A model generated the notes under the pieces. It saw nothing but the letters and a program-made list of their open reading frames with translations. It was not told where the DNA came from and did not search any database. Positions 39,143 through 49,033 of a stretch of 64,000 bases of DNA are shown one piece after another. The first letter of the stretch is position 1. Each line of letters opens with the position of its first letter. The position numbers and the translations under genes were made by a program. Origin of the DNA: Alginatibacterium sediminis (lineage in GTDB: Bacteria > Pseudomonadota > Gammaproteobacteria > Enterobacterales > Celerinatantimonadaceae); NCBI RefSeq assembly GCF_003610775.1, contig NZ_RAQO01000001.1:1-64000 (forward strand), written 5' to 3'.

Positions 39143-40624
39143 ATGGACTACGAAATGAAATACAAAGATTTACGCGACTTTTTGGCCTTGCTTGAGCAAC
39201 GTGGTCAGCTAAAACGAATTAGCCAAGCCATCTCTAGCGAACTTGAAATCACTGAAATTAGCGACCGAACCCTTAAAGCAGGCGGACCGGCATTACTTTT
39301 TGAAAATGTAATTGGCTACGATGTCCCTGTATTAGCGAACTTATTTGGCACTCCCGAACGTGTCGCCCTAGGCATGGGTCAAGAATCCGTCTCAGCATTA
39401 CGCGAAGTGGGTACATGGCTTTCGTATTTAAAAGAGCCTGAACCACCAAAAGGTCTTAAAGACCTGTGGGAAAAGCTGCCAATTTTTAAACAAGTGCTTA
39501 ATATGCCGACTAAAACGGTAAACAAAGCGCCTTGCCAAGAAGTCGTCTTAAGTGGCGAGCAGGTCGATTTAGATTTACTGCCGATTCAAACCTGCTGGCC
39601 TGGCGACGTAGCTCCTTTAGTCACTTGGGGCCTCACGATTACCCGCGGCCCGTACAAAAAACGACAAAATCTAGGTATATACCGCCAACAAAAATTGGGT
39701 AAAAATAAGCTAATAATGCGTTGGTTGTCACATCGCGGTGGCGCTTTGGACTATCGTGATTGGCAAGAAGCCAATCCAGGTAAACCTTACCCTGTTGCGG
39801 TAGCGCTTGGTGCTGATCCTGCAACTATACTTGGGGCTGTTACTCCCGTACCCGATACCTTATCTGAATATGCCTTTGCTGGCTTACTTAGAGGTGGCCG
39901 TACCGAAACCGTTAAATGCATTAGCAATGATTTGGAAGTTCCAGCTAGCGCCGAATACGTCTTGGAAGGATATTTAACCCCAGGAGAAGTTGCGGCCGAA
40001 GGACCCTATGGCGATCATACCGGCTACTACAATGAGGTTGATGACTTTCCGGTGTTTACAATCACCCATATCACCCATCGCAAAGACCCCATTTACCACA
40101 GCACTTACACCGGCCGCCCACCTGACGAGCCAGCAGTACTAGGAGTGGCGCTGAATGAAGTTTTTGTACCCATTTTGCGAAAGCAGTTTCCGGAAATTGT
40201 CGATTTTTATCTTCCCCCGGAAGGCTGTTCATATCGCCTTGCCGTCGTCACCATCAAAAAGCAATATCCTGGGCATGCGAAGCGGGTAATGCTCGGTGTT
40301 TGGTCATATTTACGCCAGTTTATGTATACCAAGTTTGTTATCGTATGCGACGACGATATCGATGCTCGCAACTGGCAGGATGTTATCTGGGCAATGACAA
40401 CCCGGATGGATCCATCTCGCGATACAACATTAATCGAAAACACCCCAATCGATTACTTAGATTTTGCCTCCCCAATCTCTGGTCTTGGCAGTAAAATGGG
40501 GATGGATGCAACCAACAAATGGCCTGGCGAAACCAATCGAGAATGGGGCGAAGTCATTGAAATGTCGAGCGATGTCAAAGATCGCATTGATGGCATTTGG
40601 GACCAATTGGGCATAGACTCATAA
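39143..40624 (+). CDS. ubiD: 4-hydroxy-3-polyprenylbenzoate decarboxylase
   Basis: 493 aa from the ATG at 39143; TTG 39140 and ATG 39155 are alternatives, as no start has a strong ribosome site. Very close to E. coli UbiD throughout ([46 protein letters not shown]). The E-x-x-R/E catalytic and prFMN-Mn binding residues typical of the family fall in these stretches. It decarboxylates the ubiquinone ring precursor. The cofactor-maker UbiX is not in the window. The ubiD-fre pair matches E. coli. Confidence 0.97.
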   Translation: MDYEMKYKDLRDFLALLEQRGQLKRISQAISSELEITEISDRTLKAGGPALLFENVIGYDVPVLANLFGTPERVALGMGQESVSALREVGTWLSYLKEPEPPKGLKDLWEKLPIFKQVLNMPTKTVNKAPCQEVVLSGEQVDLDLLPIQTCWPGDVAPLVTWGLTITRGPYKKRQNLGIYRQQKLGKNKLIMRWLSHRGGALDYRDWQEANPGKPYPVAVALGADPATILGAVTPVPDTLSEYAFAGLLRGGRTETVKCISNDLEVPASAEYVLEGYLTPGEVAAEGPYGDHTGYYNEVDDFPVFTITHITHRKDPIYHSTYTGRPPDEPAVLGVALNEVFVPILRKQFPEIVDFYLPPEGCSYRLAVVTIKKQYPGHAKRVMLGVWSYLRQFMYTKFVIVCDDDIDARNWQDVIWAMTTRMDPSRDTTLIENTPIDYLDFASPISGLGSKMGMDATNKWPGETNREWGEVIEMSSDVKDRIDGIWDQLGIDS

Positions 40625-40680
40625 CGACTATTAAAACAGCAATATAAGCTGCTATTAACTAATGGAAACGGACAAACAGC

Positions 40681-41376
40681 ATGAAGCGAACCACTTGTAA
40701 GATAAAATCGGTCTCACCAATATTGGACGATATTTTTAATGTTGAGTTAGAACCAGCCGAGGCACAAGACTTTGAAGCTGGCCAATATTTACAAATCGTG
40801 ATGGCCGAAGACGACAAACGTCCATTCTCAATTGCTAGCTCTCCAAAAAATCCTAATTTGTTAGAACTACATATTGGAGCACCACAAAACAATAGCTATG
40901 CGCTACAAGTGATTGAAAGGCTGCAATCGAGCCATGAAATCGACATCGAGATGCCATTTGGCAAAGCCTCTTTTAATGAACAAAGTAACCGCGACGTGTT
41001 GATTATGGTTGGCGGCACAGGCTTTTCTTATGCTAAATCGATTGTAGAACACATCATCGATAATGAGCAGGACCGAAAAGTCTACCTGTATTGGGGCGGA
41101 CGAAATCTTGGTGGACTATATTTGCACGAACTTGCTTATCAATGGGAAGAGCTTGATCGTGTCGTATTTGTTCCAGTTTTGGAAAACGCAGTACCACAGT
41201 GGACCGGCAAACTAGGCCTTGTTCATTTAGCTGTGCTGGAAGACTTTAGTGACATGAGTCAACTCGATGTTTACGTTGCAGGCCGCTTTGAAATGGCCGG
41301 TGTGGCTCGTGAGGCTTTCGTTAAAGCTGGGCTCAATACTGAACACCTCTATGGTGATGCCTACGAATTCATCTAG
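40681..41376 (+). CDS. fre: NAD(P)H-flavin reductase Fre
   Basis: 231 aa. A ferredoxin-reductase-like fold: flavin-binding DDKRPFSIASSP near residues 43-54, and the nicotinamide-binding VGGTGFSYAKSI near 113-124, then YWGGRN. Fre reduces free flavins with NAD(P)H; reduced FMN may feed prFMN cofactor chemistry (inference from adjacency to ubiD). A strong bidirectional terminator follows. Confidence 0.94.
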   Translation: MKRTTCKIKSVSPILDDIFNVELEPAEAQDFEAGQYLQIVMAEDDKRPFSIASSPKNPNLLELHIGAPQNNSYALQVIERLQSSHEIDIEMPFGKASFNEQSNRDVLIMVGGTGFSYAKSIVEHIIDNEQDRKVYLYWGGRNLGGLYLHELAYQWEELDRVVFVPVLENAVPQWTGKLGLVHLAVLEDFSDMSQLDVYVAGRFEMAGVAREAFVKAGLNTEHLYGDAYEFI

Positions 41377-41391
41377 ACTTTCAGACCGTAT

Positions 41392-41418
41392 AAAAAAACC
41401 GGCAGCTGCCGGTTTTTT
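41392..41418. terminator. Bidirectional terminator between fre and hemY
   Basis: A near-perfect palindrome, A7-CCGGCAGCTGCCGG-T6, gives a stem with T-runs on both strands, serving convergent fre and hemY. Confidence 0.92.
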
Positions 41419-41437
41419 GTTTTAAGTTAGCATCAGC

Positions 41438-42616
41438 TTAGAAACTAAAGTTTAACGCTCGACGGTAGTAGTCAAGAGCAAGCTCTGGTTGTTCTTGTTT
41501 ATCACTGATTAAAGCTAGCATGCTTAAACGTTGTGACGTTTCTTCAAGCTCGTTGGCACTTTGTAACAAAGTACTCGCTTCGTCCCAGCGTTCTTCTCGT
41601 ACTAAAAACCGTGCTTGTAGCTCTTTGAGCATCGGATTTTGGGCGTGCTTTTGCGCTAACTTTTGTAATTGAAGAAGCAAATGATGATTATCACTTAGCT
41701 TAAGTTCTGCGCAAGCTTCAAGAAGTTCAGGGTCTTGATTTTTTGACAACAAATCACCCAAAATTTGATAAGCGGCACGGCTATCATCAGCTTCAATTAA
41801 AGCTAAACAGCAGGCTTTAACAATTTGTGGAGCTTTCTTGAGTTTACGCGGTAAGCGATTCCAACTTGCAGCAACAGCATCGGAACCTTCAGTTGTCGCC
41901 ATGTGGCTAAATAATTGCTGGTAGGCATTACTTAGTTGAGCCAGATATTCCGTTTCACCAATTAGATGCGCTTTATGCATTTCAGGAAGTAAATCGACAA
42001 GTTTTTGCCAATGCCCTAATTGCTGATAAAGCTGAGCGCGCATTTGTTTAACTTGAGGTTGTTTTAGCTCGGCATCAGTTAAGGTTTCTAAATCTTTCAA
42101 TGCTTGTTCTTGATTACCTTGACGCAATGCAAGGCGGGCTCGAGTGATAACTACAGCCACTTTATCATCTTTGGCGACTTTACTTGCTTGATCCAAATAG
42201 GCATCGCGCTTTTTATCATTGCCAAGTTCTTGCGCCGCTTCTGCAGCTGCCAAATAGTTTAAAGCCGGGCGTTCGCTGTGTACGGCAGCTTTACTGACTA
42301 GTTTTTCAGCATGTTGATAGTCGCCGCGCATCATTGCCATCATCCCACTTTGGGTGTTGTTATGCGCCAGTTTACGTTGGCGAGATCCCCACCAGCCGCT
42401 ACTTTGTACCAAAGCACGCCATAACCAACGTATAATCCAAATGATTAAGAACAGAGCGCACAAGGCCAAAAACCCCAAAAATATAGCACTAGTCACCGAC
42501 ATCTCGACCGTATATTGATCGAAGGCAATAAGAACGTAGCCCTTATTGCCTGCTAGTTGGGGACCCAATGCCATACCTAAGCCGATAACAATGAGCAACA
42601 CAATTAGTTTTAACAT
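41438..42616 (-). CDS. hemY: HemY, TPR-containing inner-membrane protein
   Basis: 392 aa. Two N-terminal transmembrane segments (about 1-21 and 41-65) precede a long helical TPR-like region (MMRGDYQHAEKLVSKAAVH, LNYLAAAEAAQELG, and LALRQGNQEQALKDLETL). This is the gammaproteobacterial HemY, not protoporphyrinogen oxidase of the same name. It probably organises haem synthesis at the inner membrane, but its activity is not established. It lies 3 bases after hemX. Confidence 0.9.
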   Translation of the reverse strand: MLKLIVLLIVIGLGMALGPQLAGNKGYVLIAFDQYTVEMSVTSAIFLGFLALCALFLIIWIIRWLWRALVQSSGWWGSRQRKLAHNNTQSGMMAMMRGDYQHAEKLVSKAAVHSERPALNYLAAAEAAQELGNDKKRDAYLDQASKVAKDDKVAVVITRARLALRQGNQEQALKDLETLTDAELKQPQVKQMRAQLYQQLGHWQKLVDLLPEMHKAHLIGETEYLAQLSNAYQQLFSHMATTEGSDAVAASWNRLPRKLKKAPQIVKACCLALIEADDSRAAYQILGDLLSKNQDPELLEACAELKLSDNHHLLLQLQKLAQKHAQNPMLKELQARFLVREERWDEASTLLQSANELEETSQRLSMLALISDKQEQPELALDYYRRALNFSF

Positions 42617-42619
42617 GTA

Positions 42620-43846
42620 TTACTCCTCGCTTAAGCTAATTAAACGCAATTTACGCTCACGGATCTGCTTTTGCACAATGTCTAGACTGGCAAAGCTATC
42701 GGGTACTACTGCTGTTACATCCTGAGTACTTAGTTCATTAAGTTTTTGAACTAAAGCTTTGGCATGCGCATTTTGCTGATAATACTGTTCAACCCAGGTA
42801 GCAGCTCTTACCAAGTTCGTTTGGAATAGTTCTGCTTCATCACGGTATAGAGCAAGTTGCGCTTGTTGAAGTTGCATGCGTAGGTTTTCTCTTAGATACC
42901 AAGCATGCTGCGGAGAAACGAGGGCTTCTACCTCTCCATCACGTCTGCGAACCGTGACGAAATTCTCCGTGAAGCTACGCCAACTTTTACTTAAATTGCT
43001 TTGCCAATCATCTGCAGAGGCACTAACGTTTAAGTCCTGTTGTGCTTCAATTTCTGGTAAATCAATTTGCGATAGTTGAAGGGCTTCAATACCATCCATT
43101 AAACTGTCTATTTCTAGAACCACACCTAACGAATCAACAAAGGGCAGTGCCGCGATGGCCTGTAGATCCTTTGCAATTGCTCTACGCAATGGCAGTAGTT
43201 GCGGGTCATTTACAGCTGCAACGCTACTGTCAGCTTGTTTAAGTAAGGTTGAAGCACTTGCTGCATCTTGCTCTAAAATTAGTTTTTTACTTGCTAATTG
43301 AATCAAATACTCAGCTTCATTTAAACGCCAATGATTAATATCTTGGATATTTAATTGCGCCAATTTTTGCTCAACATCTAATCGTTGCTGTGCACTTTGC
43401 TCTTGCGAAAGGCTTAGTGTTTGAATTTTTTCTTCTGCAAGCGCTTGTTGATTACTCTGCTCTCCGAGCAAGGCTCTCAATTGGGTAATTTCAGCCTGCT
43501 GCTTAGCAGCATCCTCTGCCAATCCTTGTCGAAGATCCAAATTCAGCGACTGCGCGTTAATTTCCGATTGTTGCAATTGCCAATACAATACCGATGGTAG
43601 GAGGATCGCAATAATCAGGGCGATAACGGCGACTATCAATGTTGTTTTATTTTTTGAATTCGATTCTTCTGAAGCGTCTTTACTTACAGCTTCAGCCTTG
43701 TCGTTTTTAGGCGGCGTTGGTTTATTGTTGGCGCTGGTCTTGTTGGTTCGAGCTGCTCGAGGTTTACGACTGGTTTTAGTCACGTTAGACGTACCATCCG
43801 ATTCGGGCTTCTCAGCAAGCGTTTCAGTTTTATTGTTATCGCTCAT
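42620..43846 (-). CDS. hemX: HemX family protein
   Basis: 408 aa from the ATG at 43846, with AAGGA 6 bases upstream; a longer frame to 43912 has no merit. A disordered cytoplasmic Lys/Asn/Thr-rich N-terminus (1-70), one transmembrane helix (about 72-92) and a periplasmic coiled coil followed by the conserved domain (HWRLNEAEYLIQLASKKL). Often annotated as uroporphyrinogen methyltransferase, but it lacks the methyltransferase fold. It overlaps the hemD end by 11 bases. Confidence 0.9.
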   Translation of the reverse strand: MSDNNKTETLAEKPESDGTSNVTKTSRKPRAARTNKTSANNKPTPPKNDKAEAVSKDASEESNSKNKTTLIVAVIALIIAILLPSVLYWQLQQSEINAQSLNLDLRQGLAEDAAKQQAEITQLRALLGEQSNQQALAEEKIQTLSLSQEQSAQQRLDVEQKLAQLNIQDINHWRLNEAEYLIQLASKKLILEQDAASASTLLKQADSSVAAVNDPQLLPLRRAIAKDLQAIAALPFVDSLGVVLEIDSLMDGIEALQLSQIDLPEIEAQQDLNVSASADDWQSNLSKSWRSFTENFVTVRRRDGEVEALVSPQHAWYLRENLRMQLQQAQLALYRDEAELFQTNLVRAATWVEQYYQQNAHAKALVQKLNELSTQDVTAVVPDSFASLDIVQKQIRERKLRLISLSEE

Positions 43847-44609
43847 CTTGTTTCCTTGAGAGTAGGGGCAAAGATTGTAAAGCCTGAAGCATCGCCTCAT
43901 CCGATGCGCCATCGCTTACAACTACCCGATAATAACCTAAAGTTTGAGCAAGTTCAGCTACTCGTAGACTCGGGACAACAATCGGACAGTGTTGCCGCCA
44001 ATTCTGATACGAAACATTACTCGATAATTGACATAATTGTTTAGTGATTTGACCACTCGTAGCTAAAACAGCGTTAATCTGCCTCGGCCATATTTCTATC
44101 GTTTGCGGCTCTATCTCACAGCTAACTCTGAGATAACAGCACAGATAGCGTACCGCTGTGTGTCGCGCCCTTAGCCACTCACCTAGGTTTTCTCGTCCGT
44201 CCTGCGCTCTCAAAATGAGCACAGACTCTAAATCCACGCCGGTGTCTTCTAACAGAGCAAACAGACCTTCACTATCTTGCGTTGGTGCAATATCACTCTC
44301 GATGCCACAGCGCCTAAAGGCTTCATGAGTTGCACGACCAACAGCAAAATAATTAGCGGCCAGAGGCCAAGATTTATGGTTTAGCTCGAGGTGGGTATTC
44401 GCATACTCGACCGCGCGTGGGCTCAGAGCAATAATGGCTTGATTTATGTTTTGGTAGCTTGGCAACAATGTCGGTAAAAGCTTTAGTTCATGACCCGCTT
44501 CAAAGCTAATCAAAGGTTGACCAATGGGTTGATAACCAGCTTCGAGCAAGACCTTCCGGCATTGCTTGTTTTGAGGTTCTGGACGTAGGACTAAAACATT
44601 CGGTTTCAT
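43836..44609 (-). CDS. hemD: Uroporphyrinogen-III synthase
   Basis: 257 aa. This poorly conserved family cyclises hydroxymethylbilane to uroporphyrinogen III. Recognisable parts are the N-terminal VLVLRPEPQNKQCRKVL, the IIALSPRAVEYAN strand (usual TSxxAV region), FAVGRATHEAFRRCGI and VLILRAQDGRENLGEWL. The call is strongly supported by its position between hemC (6 bases upstream) and hemX. Confidence 0.93.
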   Translation of the reverse strand: MKPNVLVLRPEPQNKQCRKVLLEAGYQPIGQPLISFEAGHELKLLPTLLPSYQNINQAIIALSPRAVEYANTHLELNHKSWPLAANYFAVGRATHEAFRRCGIESDIAPTQDSEGLFALLEDTGVDLESVLILRAQDGRENLGEWLRARHTAVRYLCCYLRVSCEIEPQTIEIWPRQINAVLATSGQITKQLCQLSSNVSYQNWRQHCPIVVPSLRVAELAQTLGYYRVVVSDGASDEAMLQALQSLPLLSRKQDER

Positions 44610-44615
44610 TGAGCG

Positions 44616-45542
44616 TTAGGCTTTATCTAAGTCTGCCAACAATGGGCCAGCACCTTTATCTAATAAATCCAGAGCAACTTGTTCGCCAATCGTTTGGGCA
44701 TCTTGTTGGTTCCCTCGTAGCTCGGCTGCTAAACATTGGCTACCATCAACTGCACCTACCATGCCTCGTAACCATAATTTCCCGTCCTCGAGCTCTGCAT
44801 AGCATGCGATAGGAACTTGGCACCCACCTTGGAGTTTGGCATTCATTGCGCGTTCAGCAACCACACGTAGTGCTGTGTCACTGTGATTTAGCGGCTCCAG
44901 TAAACGAGCTAGCTCGGGGTCATTACTTCGGGCTTCAATGCCAACCGCACCTTGGCCCCCTGCGGGTAACATCAATCCAGGCTCTAGAAAGCTAGCAATT
45001 CGCTCGTGAAGTTTAAGACGAAGAAGTCCTGCGGCGGCTAATATAATAGCGTCATACTCGCCAGCATCCAATTTCGATAATCGCGTTTGTACATTTCCAC
45101 GAAGATCTTTGATAACTAAGTCAGGTCTGCGACGTTTAAGCTGAAATTGTCGGCGTAGACTAGAGGTACCAACGACGGCGCCTTGCGGCAACTCCTCAAT
45201 GTTTGCAAAGTTTGAACTAACAAAAGCATCGCGCGGGTCTTCTCGCTCGCATATACACAACAAATCTAATCCTTCGGGAAATTCCATCGGTACATCTTTC
45301 ATTGAATGCACAGCAATATCGGCTTCATTGGCTAGAATCGCATGTTCAAGTTCTTTGAGAAATAGACCTTTACCACCAATTTTCGCCAGTGGGGTATCCA
45401 AAATGATGTCACCACGGGTCGACATCGGTAATAACTCTACTTCGAGCGCCGAATGATGGCGCTCTAACTCAGCTTTGACGAATTCGGCCTGCCATAAAGC
45501 TAGTGGGCTTTTCCGAGTTGCTATTCTAATTTTTTTCAACAA
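44616..45542 (-). CDS. hemC: Hydroxymethylbilane synthase (porphobilinogen deaminase)
   Basis: 308 aa. It polymerises four porphobilinogen units. [21 protein letters not shown] at the N-terminus, [34 protein letters not shown] and the dipyrromethane-binding cysteine in [10 protein letters not shown] are all present. It is the first gene of hemCDXY and is divergent from cyaA, the conserved arrangement in Enterobacteria, Vibrio and Shewanella. Confidence 0.97.
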   Translation of the reverse strand: MLKKIRIATRKSPLALWQAEFVKAELERHHSALEVELLPMSTRGDIILDTPLAKIGGKGLFLKELEHAILANEADIAVHSMKDVPMEFPEGLDLLCICEREDPRDAFVSSNFANIEELPQGAVVGTSSLRRQFQLKRRRPDLVIKDLRGNVQTRLSKLDAGEYDAIILAAAGLLRLKLHERIASFLEPGLMLPAGGQGAVGIEARSNDPELARLLEPLNHSDTALRVVAERAMNAKLQGGCQVPIACYAELEDGKLWLRGMVGAVDGSQCLAAELRGNQQDAQTIGEQVALDLLDKGAGPLLADLDKA

Positions 45543-45717
45543 CTTAACTCCTTTTGAAACTCAAACCAGTGGCGATGACTAGCTGTGTTGGTACCTTAAT
45601 ATGCATAGTGTAGCACTTGCGCAAGCACAAGTTTTGCACGCCTTGAACATTCGATTTTTGTTGACGTAGTCGATACTAAAAATCATGCATCCCTTTATTG
45701 GCGAATTACTACAAAAC

Positions 45718-45733
45718 CGTTACAATGATCACA
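45718..45733 (+). promoter_or_regulatory. Possible CRP site upstream of cyaA
   Basis: CGTTA-N6-TCACA at 45718-45733 has a perfect right half and three of five bases in the left half of the CRP consensus TGTGA-N6-TCACA. It lies about 72 bases before cyaA in the cyaA/hemC divergent region, where E. coli cyaA is CRP-repressed. Confidence 0.35.
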
Positions 45734-45804
45734 ATAAAAACTTGTTCCTTACCCAAAATTGTTAGCAACTTCAAATTATAGCTAGCAGCTACCTGAGAGA
45801 GTGT

Positions 45805-48285
45805 GTGCAAAACCAAATCGATAGCTTGCGTGCTCTAGCGCGTGAATCAACGACACATCGAAAGCAACTTGCGCTGCAAATCATGCCGGCGCCGGCACAG
45901 CGTGTCTTTGAGCTATTGCCCTTACTTTTGCATTACCACCACCCCTCGTTACCTGGCTTTTTTGCTGCGGCGGTTCCCTCAGGCATCCATTGTTTTGAAA
46001 CTAGTGCCCGACACTATATCTATTTAAGCCAACATTTCACCTGCAACCCAGAACCATCAGTTAAGAGTGAGATTCTAGGCCTCTATTCTATGGGCTCGAC
46101 AGCGTCTTTAGGCCAAAGCGTTGATAGTGATTTAGATATGTGGGTATGTCACGCTGATGATTTACCAGCTCACCGTGTCGAATTACTCGCATCAAAGTGC
46201 GATTTAATTAGTGAGTGGGCGCAACACCAAGGTGTTGAGCTAAGCTTCTTTATGGTCTCAGAGCAACAGTTCAAATCGGGAGCAATTAGCCAATTGTCCA
46301 AAGATAACTGTGGTAGCGCTCAACATCTACTGTTGCTTGACGAGTTCTATCGCACCGCTTTACCCCTAGCAGGCAAACAATTGGTTTGGCATTGTGTACC
46401 TGCAGAGGCTCAAGGCAATTACGATGCGTTTGTTGAACAACAGTTCGCCACCGGTATTTTTAATGATAAAGAGTGGCTCGATCTTGGCGGGCTCGATCAG
46501 ATCCCAGCTGAAGAATACTTTGGTTCGGCCTTGTGGCAACTTTATAAAGGTATTGATTCGCCTTATAAAGCAGTGCTAAAAACCTTATTGATGGAAGCCT
46601 ACTCTGCCGACTATCCCAATACCAAAATTCTAGCGGTACAACAAAAAGAGTTGGCTCAAAACGGTTCGGTTGGTGACCTCAATCACGATCCTTACTACTT
46701 AATGCTTGAAACAGTTACCTCTTACTTAACCCGCATTGGCGACCAAGCTCGTCTTGACTTAGTCCGTCGCTGTTTCTTCTTGAAAAACAAAGAGATTATG
46801 GTTTTGCCCCAACGCGGGCAACGTAAATGGCAACAACAGTTTATTTACCAACTCATCGAAAGTTGGGAATGGGATCAAGATAAAATTAAGCATCTTTCTC
46901 GGCGCTCACATTGGAAAGCGACCGATGTCAAAAAGGCCCATGCTGAATTAATCGACGCCCTAATGTTAAGTTATCGAAATCTGATCCGCTTTGCCCGTCA
47001 AAACAACATTAGTGAGTCGATTAACCCCGAAGATATAGGCATTTTATCGCGAAAATTGTATGCCGCTTTTGAAAGTCTTCCTGGGAAAGTCACTCTGATC
47101 AATCCACAGATTTCGCCTAATCTGAACGAAAGCGATTTAAGCTATATTCACGTCCCCGATAACCATAGTTGTCGTGCTGGCTGGTATTTATATAAGCAGT
47201 CCATGGGCAGTACACAAATGATAGGCGAGAAAGCGCTGGAGCATAGTCCTTACCTAAGCAAGCTTGTCGCTTGGAGTTATTTCAATGAGCTATATAGTCC
47301 TGTAAGCAGGTTACACATGCACGCCCCTACTCGTGCTATAAGTCCCCAAACATTGGAACGTTTTTGCAATGATTTAAAACAAGCCTTCCCTGTGAATTAC
47401 CCGAGTGCCAGTAACATTGCATTGACTCGTCCCTGCGAAATTCGTCATTTAGGTATTTTCATTAATTTTGAAAAGGATCCTACCGCCTCTTGGGCAGGCA
47501 AGGTCATTGAGTTTGACGCTCATACTACTGACGTTTTAGCCTTTGGTCGTCAGCAAGATTGTTTAATCGAATCTATTGATTTGGTGTATCGCAATTCTTG
47601 GAATGAAATACGCACGCTAAACTTTGACGGACCCAGCTGCGTAGTTGATGCCTTAACCACAGTGATGGGTAAAATGCATCGCGATGCGAATGCCCCAGAT
47701 CATATCGACGTCTTTTGTTATAGCCAGTATTTCGATGACTTGATTGAAAAACGCTTTCGCCAGTTGTTAGTCGAATGCATTGAGCATCGCCTACACCTGC
47801 AGAATCAGAAAGTCGTTAAGACCCTGGTACTAGGCAAAGACAAGTATGGTATTTTCTTCGAAAATCGTGGGGTTACGGTTAAGAAACTCGAAAATGCCAT
47901 TGAGTTCTACTCGCAGATCTCAAACAATAAGTTACAGCGCTTACCTCTACAACTAAATGCCGGTGACCGTAAAAATATTCCTGCAATCGTTGATGCACAA
48001 GCTAGTGAAGGCTTAGTCCAATACTTCTTCGAAAATCACGATACTGGTTTTAATATCTATATTGTAGACGAGCAAAACAGAGTTGAGGTATACCAAGACT
48101 TTGACGGCAGTAAAGAAGAATTAGTGCAGGGTATTAATCGCTTTTATACGTCGTCGCGCGAGCAATATGGGCAAAAAGAATCAGCGATCAATTTCAATTT
48201 GCCCCAATTCTACGACATCGTTATGTTAAATCATCGTGAAGCCGTAGAACCCTATCGTAGTGAAAGCAACCAACGCGCGAGTTAG
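45805..48285 (+). CDS. cyaA: Class I adenylate cyclase
   Basis: 826 aa from GTG 45805, with GAGAGA upstream. The N-terminal catalytic domain has the class I nucleotidyltransferase motif GSTASLGQSVDSDLDMWV (about 94-111), supplying the Asp pair for metal binding, preceded by LLPLLLHYHHPSLPG. The C-terminal half is the regulatory region that in E. coli responds to the glucose PTS. It makes cAMP for CRP; the Spot 42 gene in this window is a classic downstream target. Confidence 0.96.
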   Translation: MQNQIDSLRALARESTTHRKQLALQIMPAPAQRVFELLPLLLHYHHPSLPGFFAAAVPSGIHCFETSARHYIYLSQHFTCNPEPSVKSEILGLYSMGSTASLGQSVDSDLDMWVCHADDLPAHRVELLASKCDLISEWAQHQGVELSFFMVSEQQFKSGAISQLSKDNCGSAQHLLLLDEFYRTALPLAGKQLVWHCVPAEAQGNYDAFVEQQFATGIFNDKEWLDLGGLDQIPAEEYFGSALWQLYKGIDSPYKAVLKTLLMEAYSADYPNTKILAVQQKELAQNGSVGDLNHDPYYLMLETVTSYLTRIGDQARLDLVRRCFFLKNKEIMVLPQRGQRKWQQQFIYQLIESWEWDQDKIKHLSRRSHWKATDVKKAHAELIDALMLSYRNLIRFARQNNISESINPEDIGILSRKLYAAFESLPGKVTLINPQISPNLNESDLSYIHVPDNHSCRAGWYLYKQSMGSTQMIGEKALEHSPYLSKLVAWSYFNELYSPVSRLHMHAPTRAISPQTLERFCNDLKQAFPVNYPSASNIALTRPCEIRHLGIFINFEKDPTASWAGKVIEFDAHTTDVLAFGRQQDCLIESIDLVYRNSWNEIRTLNFDGPSCVVDALTTVMGKMHRDANAPDHIDVFCYSQYFDDLIEKRFRQLLVECIEHRLHLQNQKVVKTLVLGKDKYGIFFENRGVTVKKLENAIEFYSQISNNKLQRLPLQLNAGDRKNIPAIVDAQASEGLVQYFFENHDTGFNIYIVDEQNRVEVYQDFDGSKEELVQGINRFYTSSREQYGQKESAINFNLPQFYDIVMLNHREAVEPYRSESNQRAS

Positions 48286-48300
48286 TCACGCAAGTTCAGT

Positions 48301-49005
48301 CTATTTTTCGGGCCAAGCACTTGGCTCATGTTTAACTTTAAACCACCACTGTTCATCAGCAACAATTTGGCCTTCGTCATTAATTTGAGGATATGCCAGA
48401 CCTTTACGCCGACATGCCTTAGTATAAATAGGATGTCCGCCCTCAAACAAAATTCTATTTTGTTCCTCGACACTTAAACGACAAGGCCCTTGGTACATGC
48501 CTGCGATTTCGCGCTGACGCTGTGCTTCGTACATGATCAATGCCGAGGCAACTGAAACATTTAGCGACTGCACCATTCCAACCATCGGTACAATAATGTC
48601 TTGGTCAGCTAGAGCTAATGCTTCTTGGCTGATGCCGTCCTTTTCTTGGCCCATGAGTACAGCGGTAGGTTTCGTATAATCAATACTTCTAAAATCAACC
48701 GCAGTTTCAGACAAATTGGTTGCTAAAACCTGCATACCTTGTGACTTGAGAGTCGCCACTGCGTCAGCGATGTTGGCATGAGGTTTGACTTGAACCCAGT
48801 TTTGGCTACCCATTGCAGTGCCACCAGAAAGCTTAGACTGGGCATCAGCCCAAACCACATGTGCTTCACTGACTCCAACCGCATCGCAAGTACGAATAAT
48901 AGCCGAGAGATTATGCGGTTTATGCACACCCTCCATACATACGGTTAAATCGGGCTGACGCTGACTTAGCATCAATTGGATTCGCTCGAAGCGTTCTGGA
49001 CTCAT
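48301..49005 (-). CDS. trmH: tRNA (guanosine(18)-2'-O)-methyltransferase TrmH
   Basis: 234 aa from the ATG at 49005, aligning MSPERFERIQ with the E. coli start; the open frame runs to 49065 inside spoT. SPOUT fold with the trefoil-knot residues: PHNLSAIIRTCDAVGV near the N-terminus, AVLMGQEKDGISQEALALAD and VPMVGMVQSLNVSVASALIMYE. It methylates G18 in the D-loop of tRNAs. It follows spoT as in Enterobacteria. Confidence 0.95.
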   Translation of the reverse strand: MSPERFERIQLMLSQRQPDLTVCMEGVHKPHNLSAIIRTCDAVGVSEAHVVWADAQSKLSGGTAMGSQNWVQVKPHANIADAVATLKSQGMQVLATNLSETAVDFRSIDYTKPTAVLMGQEKDGISQEALALADQDIIVPMVGMVQSLNVSVASALIMYEAQRQREIAGMYQGPCRLSVEEQNRILFEGGHPIYTKACRRKGLAYPQINDEGQIVADEQWWFKVKHEPSAWPEK

Positions 49006-49033
49006 AGTATTCTCAATATTGAACGATATGTTA

